From the NCBI GenBank assembly GCA_002900995.3, contig CM035306.1, positions 4,064,100 through 4,128,099 of the forward strand: a stretch of DNA of 64,000 nt, read 5' to 3'. The stretch comes from Ganoderma boninense. Lineage: Eukaryota; Basidiomycota; Agaricomycetes; Polyporales; Polyporaceae. Positions 1 to 12,507 of this stretch are shown piece by piece; within the stretch, counting starts at the first letter, position 1; each line of letters begins with the position of its first letter. Both the position numbers and the translations under genes were made by a program. Under the pieces are notes generated by a model. The model saw only the letters and a program-made list of their open reading frames with translations. It was not told the origin of the DNA and did not search any database.

Positions 1-1129
1 AGCAGCCCCAGAAGTGTCGAGGATGTCCACGGGCCCCGGACGACATATGTACCTGAGAGACCAGCATTGAGCAAGAATGCACCGTTGAGGACTATCCCAG
101 GCGAGATACAAGACTAAGACTCCAAGACCCAGTACAAGTGCCGTAGATCAAGAAGACTCCAGAGAGCCCCAGAGAGAACAAAGTTGAACCTGATGTTAGA
201 CAACGAGGGGAACAGCAGCAACGATGAGGTCGTCGGAAGGGGTCGGTTCCGTCCAAGGCGAGGCGGTGTAGATTTAGGGCAGGTAGTCAGTTAAGGCGCT
301 TCATAGGGCGCTTACACTTCCACGGTCGTCAGCCGTGGAATAAACATGGCCAAGTTAGCATCCATCGGCCCTCATCAGCCCAGATATAAAGCACGGCAAG
401 AACCCGTTTTTTTCCCGTGGAAAACACGGGGTCATTTTTCATTTCCACAGTCACACCGTGGAACGTACATTTTCCGGGGCAAAACAGACGCTTTTCCGGG
501 GGCGTCAGGCGCATAGTGGGTGTTAGCCGCCTCTGGATCTACTCCTCCGAAAAAACAACCGTGACGCCACTCAGCCCAAATTGCCACGACCGCTTGTCCT
601 TCCCACCCAATCCTCGAGTATCGCAGCAGGATTCGGCTCTGAGAAAACACAGATACAAAGGAGAACAAAAAGTTGGTTGAAGGAGCGTTGTCAGGCAGTG
701 CGTAAGTAGGAATGAGGCGCTAAGTCCGACGTCCGGCAGCATCCGGCGGCCGTGAGATAGCCGGTTATGTAACTGTCGGTGCCTGGGCCCTGGGTGGGAG
801 AGGAAGCTTGTCGGGTTCCCGAGGCGAGTTTTGCAGTTGTTTTCCATCATTTCCCTCCTCACGACACGCCGGCTGGCTCGTGCGGGCCTCGTCAGACATT
901 GACAACGACCACGACTCCACTCTCCAACATTTGCTCTCCGCAAGCTCTTCAGCACGCCTCCTTGCTGCTCTCGACGCTCCTTCCACCGCCCGCTCATTCA
1001 TTCCTTATCTGCCGTACGCCAGACACTTACGTCCACCTCGCCCTGGCCCATTCTACTCTCGTGCTTGCCTCATCCGTCAGTGCTCTCGCAGATCCCTTAT
1101 AATCACCTACGACCCCCGAAGCTCTGCCC
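1..1129. other. 5' intergenic region, no gene seen
   Basis: No convincing gene. The last 300 bases are pyrimidine-rich and lead into the start codon at 1130, as expected of a fungal promoter and leader. A cluster of TTCCACGG-type motifs in both orientations lies at 318-463 (see findings). Confidence 0.6.
318..463. repeat. Cluster of TTCCACGG motifs in both orientations
   Basis: TTCCACGG occurs at 318-325 and as its reverse complement at 333-340, making a perfect 8-base inverted repeat with a 7-base loop. Further copies are CCGTGGAA at 415-422 and 456-463, and the one-mismatch TTCCACAG at 443-450, which pairs with 456-463. Function is unknown; it could be a binding-site cluster or a hairpin. 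Confidence 0.5.
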
Positions 1130-2287
1130 ATGTCTGAGCAGACATCACCCGCAGCGGCACCGCCGAGCATGGCCGACCCAGCGTCAGAAACCACGCAGTT
1201 CGACGCGATCGTCGACGCCGCATTCGGCGACACCGCCCGCTCCTCTGGCTCGCTCGAGTCGACCACCACCACCTCCTCGTCCTCCTCGCCCTCCGCCGAC
1301 GGCTCCACCGATAGCACCTCGCAGTCCGTCCCGTCCCTCGTCACCACCACCTCCGCGGCGTCCAGCAAGACCCCGAGCCCGTGCCCGAGCATCCTGCGCT
1401 CCAACTCCGCCCCGCCGTCCGCCTTCCCCACCCTCTCGTCGTCGGGGTCGGCGTCCCCGAACGTGACGTTCGCGCCGCTGCCGCAGACGGAGCCGCGGAA
1501 GCGCAACTCGTCGCACCCGCTGGGCGTCGCCGCGCGCTCGCGCCTGCTCCGGCACCGCCGCATGCTCCGCGAGCGCGGGCTCAACCCGGACGACTACCCG
1601 TACCAGCACCCGCACCCGCACCAGCAGCAGTACGAGCAGCAGTACCAGTACCAGTACGGGTACGGCAGCGGCGTCGAGTCGCACCCCTATGGCGAGGACG
1701 GCCCCGCCATCGACTTCCCGGAGATCCAGGGTGAAGAGGGCGGGGAGGAGCATGTGCGGGTAAGGAGGGTGCGCACGGTGAGTGAGGGCGAGGAGGAGGA
1801 CCCGTTCGTTGCGCTTGGGAAGCTGGTGAAGGGCGCAGGGAAGACGCTGTGGAAGAGCCTGTCGATGCGGGACCTGCGAGGGAAGGAGCGGGATGATGCC
1901 GCGAAGGCGAAGAATAGGGACAAGGAGAAGGACGGCGGTGCGGACGGGCTGCCGAGAACATCAGAGGGAGGCGAGGAGGGCAGAGGAGGAGGAGGGGCTC
2001 CGGAGAAAAGGTCAGAGGAGGTCCCACGGAGGAGCACTGTGCATCTGTTTGACAACGGGGCGGCGCCTCAGCGACCGGGTGAAGAGGGTGGGGTGTGGGA
2101 GGAGGAGGTCACTGAGGACTCGTGGAGGAAGTTGCTCTCAAAGCCCGAGCCAGTGCCGGAGAGGACCAGCGAGGAGACCAATGAAGACGGTCAGGCCACG
2201 CCGACCCCAGCCTCTATCGATGCAGCGGCTGGCCCAACAGTCCTCACAACGGTCGTCGTGGCCCAACCCTCAACCAAGGCGCGATAA
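1130..2287 (+). CDS. Low-complexity hypothetical protein, 385 aa
   Basis: Uninterrupted single-exon frame of 385 residues from an ATG that follows a pyrimidine-rich leader. I do not recognise a domain. The N-terminal 110 residues are Ser/Thr/Ala/Pro-rich and probably disordered. A basic stretch around residues 120-150 (LGVAARSRLLRHRRMLRERG) is the most ordered-looking part and is followed by a His/Gln/Tyr-rich tract (about 155-180). An acidic segment and a short hydrophobic-basic patch (PFVALGKLVKGAGKTLWKSL, about 225-244) follow, then a charged, Glu/Gly-rich tail. The GC-rich composition makes several antisense and frame-shifted shadow frames, none of which looks like protein. It could be a conserved fungal regulator of unknown role. 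The gene call is fairly sure; the function is unknown. Confidence 0.75.
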   Translation: MSEQTSPAAAPPSMADPASETTQFDAIVDAAFGDTARSSGSLESTTTTSSSSSPSADGSTDSTSQSVPSLVTTTSAASSKTPSPCPSILRSNSAPPSAFPTLSSSGSASPNVTFAPLPQTEPRKRNSSHPLGVAARSRLLRHRRMLRERGLNPDDYPYQHPHPHQQQYEQQYQYQYGYGSGVESHPYGEDGPAIDFPEIQGEEGGEEHVRVRRVRTVSEGEEEDPFVALGKLVKGAGKTLWKSLSMRDLRGKERDDAAKAKNRDKEKDGGADGLPRTSEGGEEGRGGGGAPEKRSEEVPRRSTVHLFDNGAAPQRPGEEGGVWEEEVTEDSWRKLLSKPEPVPERTSEETNEDGQATPTPASIDAAAGPTVLTTVVVAQPSTKAR

Positions 2288-3309
2288 CATATCGTTTCTC
2301 GTGCTCCTTCCATCCTTCTCATCTATCCGTTCTCCTCATCATCGATTCTGGCCCTCCTTGCGTTTCCTTTAATCTGCCTCGACCCTGCACATAGACTCGA
2401 CTTTAGAATCTGCCATCACACACGCCTGCACGCCCTATATGCTCCACGACTCTCTGACGACGAGCACGCCGGACGGACGGAACTGGCCTTCATCACAACC
2501 GCCCCCGCCACCGTTTTCGTGCTAATACCTGCGTGCGCTCACCCGCACGCCGACCGCTCTTCAGATTTCCGCATTCCAAAGTAGCGAGTGCGAGCCCGTG
2601 CTCCATGCACCCACCCCCGTACACTGTCACATACTTACCTAGGACATAGACGGAGCTCCACCCCTCGCGATTGGGTTTTAGGCCCTAACTAGTACTACTA
2701 GCAGCATCCATCCTAGCGCGCCATCCTCCGCATCGTTCGGTATATAATACAGTACCAGTACCAGTACCAGCACCAGTACTGCGCCGGTAATCATGATCGC
2801 TTCCGATATACCCTCTTCGTTCGTAATCCGGATACGCTTGCAGTTAATCGCTTTCGTCGCTGTTTCGGACCTCCTCTTATGAAACGTTGGCGGGCCCAGG
2901 ACTGATCATGACGTCGACGCGAGCTCCGACTGGGATCCGCGCCCAAGAGCCCAAGTTGAAGCGAGCCCAGCAGCATCTGGCTTCCGAAGTCCATCGGATT
3001 GGAGTCGATCTTCTCGCAGTTGACCGTCCGGCTCAGTTCATGCAGGGTCCATGCGATAGGAGGACATGGATTTTTCTATGATGGAACGCTCGCTCAGCGT
3101 CGGGGGTGGCTGTGTCGCGCATACTAATCATTGATTTTTGCCTCCGCGAAGCCGCGAGATAACCACCAAGCGTTGAACAGGTCCTTAGTGAGTGCATGAC
3201 TATTTTCATCCGTCAAATGAAGCCCAATGATTATGTACAAGCCCCCGTATTTCCCAGACCGTGACCAGATACTGCATATATGATACTCTCAACTCCCACC
3301 CGGGGCAGC
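2288..3309. other. Intergenic, hexamer microsatellite, no gene seen
   Basis: 3' flank of the hypothetical gene and 3' flank of the DUF6535 gene on the other strand. The only structure seen is the CAGTAC repeat at 2750-2779, directly after the AT run TATATAATA at 2741-2749. Confidence 0.6.
2750..2779. repeat. CAGTAC hexamer repeat, five units
   Basis: Five head-to-tail hexamers: three CAGTAC, one CAGCAC, one CAGTAC. It is non-coding here. Confidence 0.85.
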
Positions 3310-4391
3310 TCATTTTTGCGAGAGGAAGACCGTCGCAGCGGCCGAGGAGACGAAGACGAAGCCGACCATGCCCACCGCGACGACCCCTACGGTCATGTCC
3401 AGCGTTACGAGCAGGATCGACAGCCCCGCGCAGAACAGGACGAGCGCGATCAGGAGGAGCACGGGCAGCGCGGTCATGATGGCCTGCACGCGCCACTGCG
3501 CGGCGTGGCGGTGGCGGCGGCGGCGTGGATAGACTGCGCGAGCGCGCTTTTCGGGGCGGGGGGCGTGCACGCCCACGATGCGGGATGAGTGTCCTTGGAG
3601 CCACCACTTGACGAGGATGCTGACGAACGCGACGCCGAGGCTGAGGATGAGGCTGACGAACCAGAGGCAGTTGATCTGCACCGTCTCGCGGTTCGGGACG
3701 AACTTGGCCTCCGCCTCGGTGCCAAGAGAAGCGAGGTCGGGGATGGTTTGAATGTTGCGCACTGGCAGTTGCGCGGAGATGTGCTCGAGGATGGCTTCGG
3801 CCCCAGCCAGAGGCTCGGGGCGCAGCAACTTGGTCGACTCGGTGAGGAAGCCGGTCACGACGCCCGAGAAGAGGCCGGCCTGGCAGCGGATATACGCAAC
3901 GTTTCTCCAGGTCAGGGGCGAGACACGTTAACTACGAAAATGTGCGGAACAGACTCACGAAGACGAGCAGCATGTCGACTTCTTCCTTCCATCGTCTGAC
4001 ATTCGCGGTGTCATCCGCTTCTGTCCCGGGATGGAAATCCTCGGTCCACCGCACTGCAGCCTCGAGGCCTGGGCTCTCGTCCTGCATGGGGTGCGCGCCA
4101 TGAGCCGAGGAACTTTATGGGAAAGAATCCCCGTACCTCGCCGTTGGGTCCGTTCTGACGGGGACACGATGGTGGGATGGCCGGGGGACGAGTTCCTTGC
4201 AGTCCCCTTGGGAGAGTCGAGGGGGGATTTTGAGGCGCTGGCGAAGCAAGCTGGCTTGAATGAAGTTCCCAGGCCGACGAAGAATCGGGAGCATTCGTGC
4301 CTCCGATCAACGAAGGGTCCATCGGGATGCCGCAGACGGACAACGTCTCGGAGACATTCTCTGAATCTTTGAGAGGTGACAGTGGACTCAT
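3310..4391 (-). CDS. DUF6535 membrane protein, short form (315 aa)
   Basis: Three exons on the minus strand: 4391-4137, 4081-3959 and 3879-3310, all joined in phase 0 by GT-AG introns of 55 and 79 bp. The spliced product is 315 residues. The join reads RRWKEEVDMLLVF then AGLFSGVVTGFLTES, the signature start of DUF6535, a domain expanded in Agaricomycetes and of unknown function. Two membrane segments follow, around INCLWFVSLILSLGVAFV and IMTALPVLLLIALVLFCAGL, then a third. Compared with the long DUF6535 gene at 6273-9049, the protein stops inside or just after the third membrane segment and lacks the CPYRSP-type motif and the 500-residue tail. It is either a truncated relative or a decaying copy. 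The exon structure matches that of the long copy, so the gene model is well supported. Confidence 0.75.
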
Positions 4392-6272
4392 AGGGACATC
4401 AGTTGATGCAACCTATAGAAATATTAGTATGTGCTCTTCATGCAATATCATTTGCGATCATCTTACAGACGTAGCCGGTGCCGCAGTAACCTCCAGCGGC
4501 GCAAGACTCAGAGACTCGTTGGACGACGACGTCTCTTGAGCACCTGTCATAAGCCGGTCCATGGATGCTATAGTACGCCTTTGGCCTGAGATTGAGATAT
4601 AGATGAATGTCGACATCGTACAGATGGATAGGACCCTCGTGTCGACGTCCGGTGGTGGGAGGGAAAGGTGGCCTAGGAGACGTCACTCCGAGGAGGAGAT
4701 GAGGCGGGTCGGGCGGGTAAGTGAACGAGGCGTGGAATGCTGCAGACATCACGGTCAATTTCTGTATGCTTATGTACCTCCCACATTATAATGTCTGTGC
4801 CCTTCTCTTCCTCGGACCAGGCAGACGGCTCTCCGAAGAATGTGACGAAAACCGGAGTGAGTTGTGGCAGTGCTTCGTGGTCCATAAGGTTAGGCCATTT
4901 GAAGTCCGACCTTCTGCCTACGTTCATTATTGGAACTCAGATGAATCAATGTAAACTCAGAATTAATTGACATTCAAATTCAGATTCGGAGGACCATGAC
5001 TTCGTGACCTCCCAGAGCAACACCTCCTCATCCGGGCTACTCATGCTCAGGTCCTTGTCCACCACGGTAGAACCATGGGGTCATCTGGCAGTTCGTACAC
5101 CCACTCGGACGAAACTTGAGCCAGTGTATAGATGTTCTTCTTTCCATCCGTTTTTCCAGTCAAATGACTGACCGTCGCCGCCCCGAGTGCTAATCAGTTG
5201 CACTAGAACTCTTCCCCCGACGCTCGAGTCTCCATCGTCGGAATGGCATTCGAACCGCCTCCCAGATTCTTCGCGAAATCCACGAAAAGAACGTCTTTAA
5301 TATGAAGAGCTCAACATAGCCCGTCAGAGCCCATGCAGTGCCTGTCACTCAAGTTCCGACCCGTGCTCCACGACGAATCGACTGGTACGATGACATAACA
5401 GCACGTCCGACTCAATTTAGGCAGCCTAAGCGTGTATATCACCGCGTGAGTGTGTGCTGCACAACCTCCCACTTTACCGCCCAAGTGAACGCCGCCATCG
5501 CACCCTTGAAGTTGCTGGTCTTCACCAGCTTGAAGTTCAAGTCCCGTATTCACCACGGCATCTGAGGCTATGGCGCAACTCCACTGTGTACCTGGTCGGT
5601 ACCCCTTCCCGTCCCTGCATGCGCGACACATTAAGGCGAAAATATCGGAAATAAGTGGGTGGCGAAGACGGTGTGGCTAACGCGCCCCACGGAGTCGTTG
5701 CGCGACGCTGCACCGCGCCCAAAATTTGGCGCGTCCGATTCCATCTTCCAAGCAGCAGTCTCCTTCAGCTGACTACGACTCCGAGCCTATCCTCCGATCC
5801 CCTGGACACGCGCCGGCTCCCTCCAGCCGGCTTTGGGGGCCCACATGGCACGAGCTTCTTTCTTCTGGAAGCTCATCGTCGTCCTCGGGTGTGCGCCAGG
5901 AGCCAGGATTTGGCGATCTCATAACCGTTCGAGATGCAGCTAATATCCGACCTTTCGACGCAGTTCTGCTCCACTGTTCCGCTCTATGTCACCCATAGAC
6001 GGCGTACGGGGGTCTCCGAGTCTCGCGACCGACGCCCTCGGTGAAAGGGTGAAAGGGTGAGACCACACACTATTGGTTCTTGTACATACTGTACTTGGAT
6101 CTTTGATTTGCGAAGACGAGCTTGCGTACTAGTGGCTACAAATAATAGACTCGCCTGTTCTCTACAATACACGCGTTACAGACCTCAACGTCCATGGTAA
6201 CAGTCCGGTATGATGAAGACGTAAGAGATCGTACAAAGAGCGGTCCGCGGACATATGAATACTTGTTACCAC
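4392..6272. other. Intergenic, about 1.9 kb, no gene seen
   Basis: Only short overlapping frames with no recognisable protein features. No RNA gene or clear repeat was seen. Confidence 0.5.
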
Positions 6273-9049
6273 CTATACAATATCTTTGAGGAGCTCGTCG
6301 CCAGACTCCGTCTTGCGGTGCAAGGAGTGAAGCTTTAACCACGATGGCCAGTGAACCCCCGCCTTCGGCAGCGGCTTGGAAGAGGCGATAGGCTCTTGAA
6401 CAATCACCGCGGCGTCAGGAATCAGCGTCTGTCGCCGGGAACCTGGAGGCGGCGGAGCCTCGAGACCGCGTAGCGATTTGGAGAGGCTCTCCAAGTACGC
6501 GAGGGTGCTGCGGCCGTTGGAGTCGACGTATCCGCACTGGTGGGCGCGCTTATAGTACTTGGCAAGGCGAAAGGTTGTGGCCTCTAGATCCTCCCATGCG
6601 TGCTCGGTCATGAATTTAGGGTACGTGCTGAGAAGTGCCTCCAGGGAGGAAAGGTAGACGTGGAAGGAGGGGAGAATACGCGTCAGGGCCTCGTCGGAAA
6701 TCTGGTCGTCACAGGTTGTCGCACGCAGGTCTTTTTCTACGGCCGTGATTATGGCGCATACCACCTCGGAGCGGTCTTCGCAACTCCCGTCCGTGGGGGG
6801 CAATGCGAGGACCATCGAGAACAACAAGGCCGAGGCGCGCAGCGATATAATGCTATCCGATGTGAAGAATACGCGTTGCTTGACTGCCACCACGTCTAGA
6901 CAATCAAGGCGCATATCAGTACGCAAGGCCGATGAAGCTGGATGCTGGAAAAGTATGCACCTCTTTTAGTCACGACATTTGGCGGGATCCTGTCTTGGAG
7001 GGTATCGAGGGACATAATGATCAGCCACGAAGTCGCCGCTGCATCGATGATGTACTGATATTGCGGCTCCCTGATGTACGGCAAAAGGACCTTGAAAATC
7101 CGCTCGTAACGGTCACCCAAGAAATGGCGGTGATGTCCGGAGCTGATGAGCCGATAGAACATCTCCAACACTTCCTCGTGCTTCTGAAGAAGCTGCTTCG
7201 TCACCGGCGGGCAACGAGGGCCTTCGAAGGACAGCTCCGGACGCGAGAGCATATCGAGGAGTATGTCGACCAATGCTCGACACGTCTCGCGATCGAGGTC
7301 GCTCTCCCATCTGGGGAGGCCTTGGACGACCACCTCGGCACGGCGGTTGAGGATATTGCGGCAGCACGGGATGGCCTCGTCGAGCGGGAGCGTAAGGAGG
7401 CAAGGGCGGACGACCTCCTGCAGCACCGCGACGTCCATCTTGACGCCGTCGAGCTCATCGAGCAGAGCCATCTGGTACGAGTCTCGAGAGGACAGCAGCG
7501 TCGCCTCTTCGCGCTCCTGCCAGCTCCAGTATGTCCTCTGCCCGCCCCTTCGTTTCGCCCATTCGCGGAGCCGCATCAATCGACGGGGTTTCGGAAGCTC
7601 ATTCGTTGAGCTGCTCTGGCTTCTGGTGGGGCACGGCTTGAGGTCCGTGAGCTCGCGTTCCCTCTCGGTGTTGGAAGAAGACGATACTGGAGTGGAGACC
7701 CAGCGGAAAAAGGCGCGATAGACGCACAAGGCCGCTTGAAAGAGAACGAAGACCAAAAAGGCTTGGGGAGATCGGTACGGGCATGCATCCCATATGGTGG
7801 GGAGGATCGTGGTGATGGCGGAGACGGCAAAGATGAAGCTGATCATACATATTGCGACGATGCCGACTTCCAGATCCAAGGTGAACAGGAGGAGCGCCAA
7901 CCCGCTACAGAACAGGCCGAGGGCGGAGAGAAGAAAGAAGGGGAGAGCTGTCATGATCGCATGCACATGCCACTTCTCGAAGGCGGCGTGGCGATACTGT
8001 CGCGCACGAGCGTGTTTCACGGAGATACGAGAGCGGGAGGTGGTGATTGGGCCGGAAGAATATTCCCCCAGCCACTGTTTGACGAGGATGCCGACGAAGG
8101 CTACGCCGAGACTGAAGATAAGGCTGGTGAACCAAAGGGAGTTTACTTGGACGATGTGGCGTTTGGGGAAGAAGCCCTCGGTGGTCGAGTCGGGCATGTC
8201 CTGAGGGTTACGCAACTGGGCAGCAATCTGTTCAAGAATGGCCACGGTTGCGGCCGAGGGCTCCGGTCGAAGCATCCGCATCGTTTCTGTGATGAACCCG
8301 GTGACGACGGCGGAGAAGATGCCAGACTTATTGGCAAAGTCGGTAAGTAATTAGTCTATGCAGGAAGGCAACCTGGCGGCGGCGACTTACAAATACGAGT
8401 AGGGTGTCAATCTCTTCCTTCCATCGCTGGACGTTTGCATCGTCCAGTTCCATCATGGCGCGAGCACCATTTGACCATGCCTTCGCAGCCTCGTGGTCCG
8501 AGCTCTCTTCAACTTCCTGGTTGTACACGCATTAGACGGCGTAACACACGATCGAGACTTTCCATACCTTGTCGCCAGGTCCGCTCTCGTTGAAGGCCGA
8601 GGGAGTGACGGAAGACGACGCTTCAGAGTGTTCGGAGGCGACAGTTCCCTGGCTTCCTCTTGTAGGGCTCGAGACGACGTTCGGAAGGGGTTTGTAGAGT
8701 TTGGAAAGGGATGGGGGCAACGATTCACCCACATCGTCGCACATAGTTGACGAATCAGAGATGTCGTTCAAGTCCATCGTGAGTGTAGAGAGTGGAGTTC
8801 CGGAGACCTGAGGTCCGACGAAGTGGCCATGGGGTCCGGGAGTTGGAGGGGTCAGCTACAGACATATCAACATTCCGTATGTATAATGCAAGTCAAAGTA
8901 CTCACCAGGAGGACGGGTGTAGTCGTACCAACTTCCACCAGTTCTAGAGAGTTAGGCGATGACGTCTCCTCGATGGGTGCCATGAGTGGGCCTTCCTGGA
9001 AGAGAGTGGATGTATTATTGCCTGAAGTCGGGATAGAGTTTGATGTCAT
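6273..9049 (-). CDS. DUF6535 membrane protein, long form (848 aa)
   Basis: Five exons on the minus strand: 9049-8906, 8855-8568, 8516-8391, 8326-6961 and 6895-6273. Introns are 50, 51, 64 and 65 bp and all phases agree, giving 848 residues. The ATG at 9049 is the first in frame. After a Ser/Thr-rich N-terminal part of about 140 residues, the DUF6535 domain begins at VQRWKEEIDTLLVF joined to SGIFSAVVTGFITET. It contains the VNSLWFTSLIFSLGVAF membrane segment, a second around MTALPFFLLSALGLFCSGL, and a third that ends in the CPYRSP motif. The C-terminal 550 residues are soluble and helical-looking. Function is unknown for the family. The second intron lies at the same place as in the short copy upstream, so the two are paralogues. 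Confidence 0.85.
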
Positions 9050-10211
9050 GGTATAGAGATGAAAGGAAGGAATGATGGAGACAGGAAATGACACGGAGGA
9101 AACGAGGGAAAGAGAGATGAGATGAGGCCCAGGTGAGCGAACCAGTCGCGGAGTCCTGCAGAACCCATCAGCGACTTTGAGCTAATATACGCTTTGCCGG
9201 CGTCCATACCATTGCGGCGAGCATTGTTCATAGTGCTATTGATCAAGAAGGCAGGGACTTCGAACATCGCACACAGAAACGCCCGCTCTCCCACCGCGTC
9301 CTATTCGACATTGTCGAAGGTCAGCAGCCAGGTGACCGTCGAACTGTAATGGCCTATTCGGCAAGTTGGAGTGTAACAGCTGCACGGCAACGGGTGGTTC
9401 TGCATGGCAGATGCGCGCTGAAATACAAGGCATCCAAGCGCGTTATTCGGCTCAGTCGTGGCCACCCTATAGCTGCATGAGGTACGCGTTGGAGACTAGC
9501 AGGAATTCTACTCACGCATGTCACACCGCGAAGCCACCCGTCTTGAATCAACACATCGCCAATTCAGACGCTGTCGCCGACATGGTGAGCCCTTTACGTG
9601 TTTGCACCCTCCCGAAGCTACGCACTCCCGAGGGCGCTGCTGAGAGCGACGGCATTGTATTCTACGACAGCGGCGTATAGCTGGGGCCCATCGATTCGCA
9701 CTACCGCTTGAAGCAGCAATGGATCTTCCATGTTCCTGGTGGCAGGCAACCGAGAATTCGAAGCTAGGCCAGTTGCAATGCTAGTGTGGAAAACACGTCT
9801 TGAGGCGTCAGGTAAACTGCATACAGGAGCCAGGGTGAACTACTTACGTATGTGGGTAGTACCTGGCCCGCGCTGGCATCAACGATGCTCCATCGCCACT
9901 TGCCAGTGCTTTGAGCCTTACAACCCAATACCGATACAGGAATGATCAACGTGCCACTCGCGGGGGCATCAACTGCCTCTCATGACTGCATGGTAGTGTA
10001 CCGACGTACTGAACGATGCAATTGAAGTTCTGTCAATGAGAGTAGCATGAGGACAAGAAGGCGCCATGTGCACTGACCGGACAAAGGAAATGAGGTCCTG
10101 CGAGAAAACGAAGCGGGTAGACGTCAGTCTGTATACTACGGTAACCAGTCCGAGCTGCAAGCAAAATAAATAGGAGCAGACAGCGTGAGATTCATGAATA
10201 CATCTTGGCAA
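9050..10211. other. Intergenic, no gene seen
   Basis: Upstream flank of the long DUF6535 gene and downstream flank of the F-box gene. Only small frames without protein-like features were seen. Confidence 0.5.
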
Positions 10212-11631
10212 TCAAATGTCTCCCGTCCTTGCACGTTCTGCCTTGTATCTGATGTACTTGGACGTCTGGGCGAAGCCCATGTCCCAATCGACAGTAATCT
10301 CGTCCTTTCCGCTTATGATCACGCGCGCCGGTATCAACGCAGAATCGCTGTTCCCCAAGATCGTTGTCAGCCCATACATGCATGCAGACTCGGAAAGACA
10401 GAGGACAAACAACGTACATGAAACCGTGGTGTGCTATGCGGCCTTGACCCACGTACGCCCGGAGCTCCCGCCCAGTCTCGTCCGTTCCCCGCGACTCTTG
10501 TTGTAAGAACGCATGCCAGCTGCACGCGCCGCGCGGGACGTTCGCGTCCCCCGTGATCTTCCACGCGCGTATCATAGCATACTCGACGTCGTGCTGCAGG
10601 AACAGGCACTCGGTGCCATGCATGCCGTAATCGCCCAACCACAGGCCAACAAGACTTTCCGGCCGCCAGTCGCGAGACGCGGGATCCTGACCCTCCCGCA
10701 CGATCGTCCGAAGGGGATAGTAGCGCGGGACTATCGCCGAATGCTGGCTGCTGAGCGGGTGCGTGGGGTTCAGATCCGGCCAGCGCCCTTCCGGCGGATC
10801 CTCCGGCGAGGGAAAGATCGAGATGGACGCGGGTTTGGGGACCCCTTGGACGTAATACAAATTCCCTGAATGCATGGGGCCATGCTGCATCTGGAAGAGT
10901 GGAGGTGGACCTTCCTGTGGGAGACGAGGAACCCCTCGCTCGGCATCGTACCACGGCGAGAACATAGACTCCGGAAACTCAGGGCTCTCCAGCGGATACT
11001 GAAAGTAGGCGGTGAGTGCGAGGGTCATGTTGGAAGGAGCGATAACGTGGAGCGAGAGCGTTCCCGGACGACCGTCCCCATCCATACGCTCCCAGGGCGG
11101 GGTCATGCCACTGTGCGCAAGAGGGCCAAGCTCCAGGTCCGAACGAAGATTCCAACTAACATGGACGTGGTTTGCCGTCTGGGGTGTGATCTTGTCTCTA
11201 GGTGTGAACCCAATCTGTATAAATTCGGTGTATGCGGGATTGTGGGGACGAGGTCTCCTGGTCGAGAACTTCCAGACGTCGCCAACAATCGTAGGTTCCC
11301 CCATGCGCAGCCTGTGGTCGGGAAGGAGGCGAAACTGGATGATATTGCCTTTGCAAGGGTAATCGCTGCACCATAGCCCTATGAGGGGTCCATATCTATG
11401 AAGAAATCGGCCATAGATCACGCGAAAAGACCGTCCAAGAAAGAGGGAAGTGTCGGTGACACCGTATGCGGCGCAGGCAGGTCTCCAGGTGGGCCCGTCG
11501 TCGATCAATTGGTAGTATAGTTTCTTTGAGGCGCAGATAAAGTGTAGGATATCGACGGGAGATAAGTGAACGAAGAGGTATTGCAAGACGTCGTATGGCA
11601 GGTCGAAAATCGCAGGGTCAGGCAATGCCAT
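10212..11631 (-). CDS. F-box protein, 449 aa
   Basis: Two exons, 11631-10418 and 10347-10212, joined in phase 2 across a 70-bp GT-AG intron. Reading through the intron gives a longer frame, but splicing restores a better C-terminus (DSALIPARVIISGKDEITVDW), which resembles the ends of other fungal proteins of this type. The N-terminus carries an F-box: LPYDVLQYLFVHLSPVDIL followed by an F/W-containing helix near residue 48. F-box proteins bind Skp1 and bring substrates to SCF ubiquitin ligases. The remaining 390 residues contain repeated W, G and Y-rich blocks, such as GPLIGLWCSDY and SLVGLWLGDYG, that suggest beta-sheet repeats, but I cannot name a substrate-binding domain. The substrate is unknown. 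Confidence 0.8.
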
Positions 11632-12507
11632 CGAACCCGAAGGCTGAGGGTGGACACCCTCACGTCCCGAAAATGCTGGAGGACAGTTAGTAAGTTGTAA
11701 CGCCAGCTAGGCACACCCATACGGACGCTCTTGGGATCACAGCATTTGAACAGAAATGAAGACTGAATGCGAACCGAAACCGACTCCGTGAAGTTCAACT
11801 GGATGCCATTCCGAGGAATTGCAAGCCATTCATCCACTTCCCATGCTGGACAGAATGTAGTGGGCCGCGATGGAATATGAATTAGAATTAGGTGGCTCAA
11901 TGACCAACCATATGCATCCCTGTATGCGCATATAGCCGGTCTTTGGGCACTAATAACCTTATATCATGTATGCAAATATACCCGCAGGTCGCGATGGGTA
12001 GAACTTGTGAGCCCCGAGTGTATGAATGCGTTCGAGGTGCGTGCGTAAGAAACCTTGACCCAAACTCTTGGCATCACAGCTCAAGGTCCAACGGCGCCCC
12101 GTTGCGAATGCATTCAAGTCTGGGAGGCTTGAGGTGATTTTCGATGAAATTTTATGTCCGAAGAAGACACTCTTACACAACGGCACTGGTACTCACATTC
12201 TGATAACGCCATTGGAGTGTGTTTCCAATTTGTAGAGCTAGAATGAACATGTAACGAAGGACATCGCAAGCTCAAAATAATCTGCACTTACCGAGCTCGA
12301 TACAATCTTGGCAAAGAATGAGGTATGAGTATGAGGGAGATGATGGTGGTCAAGAACAAGGGAACTCGAAAGTGGAGTTCAGGTGGAGTCCCCAGGCGTC
12401 CCGGCCCGACTCCCCAAATGCGGAAATGGGCGCTTGCCATGGCTGGACGCAAAGTGGACGCCGTGCTTCTTGTCGCCCTCGCTGCGAACGTAGCCCTGCT
12501 CGTCATC
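11632..12507. other. Divergent intergenic region, no gene seen
   Basis: Lies between the F-box gene (-) and PAM17 (+), so it should hold both promoters. No defined promoter element was recognised. An in-frame extension upstream of the PAM17 start exists (from 12325) but is hydrophobic and unlike a mitochondrial presequence. Confidence 0.5.

Noticed and set aside
12325..12507. In-frame extension of PAM17 upstream of 12508
   Set aside because: It adds a hydrophobic segment instead of a presequence; the downstream ATG gives the normal length and targeting signal.
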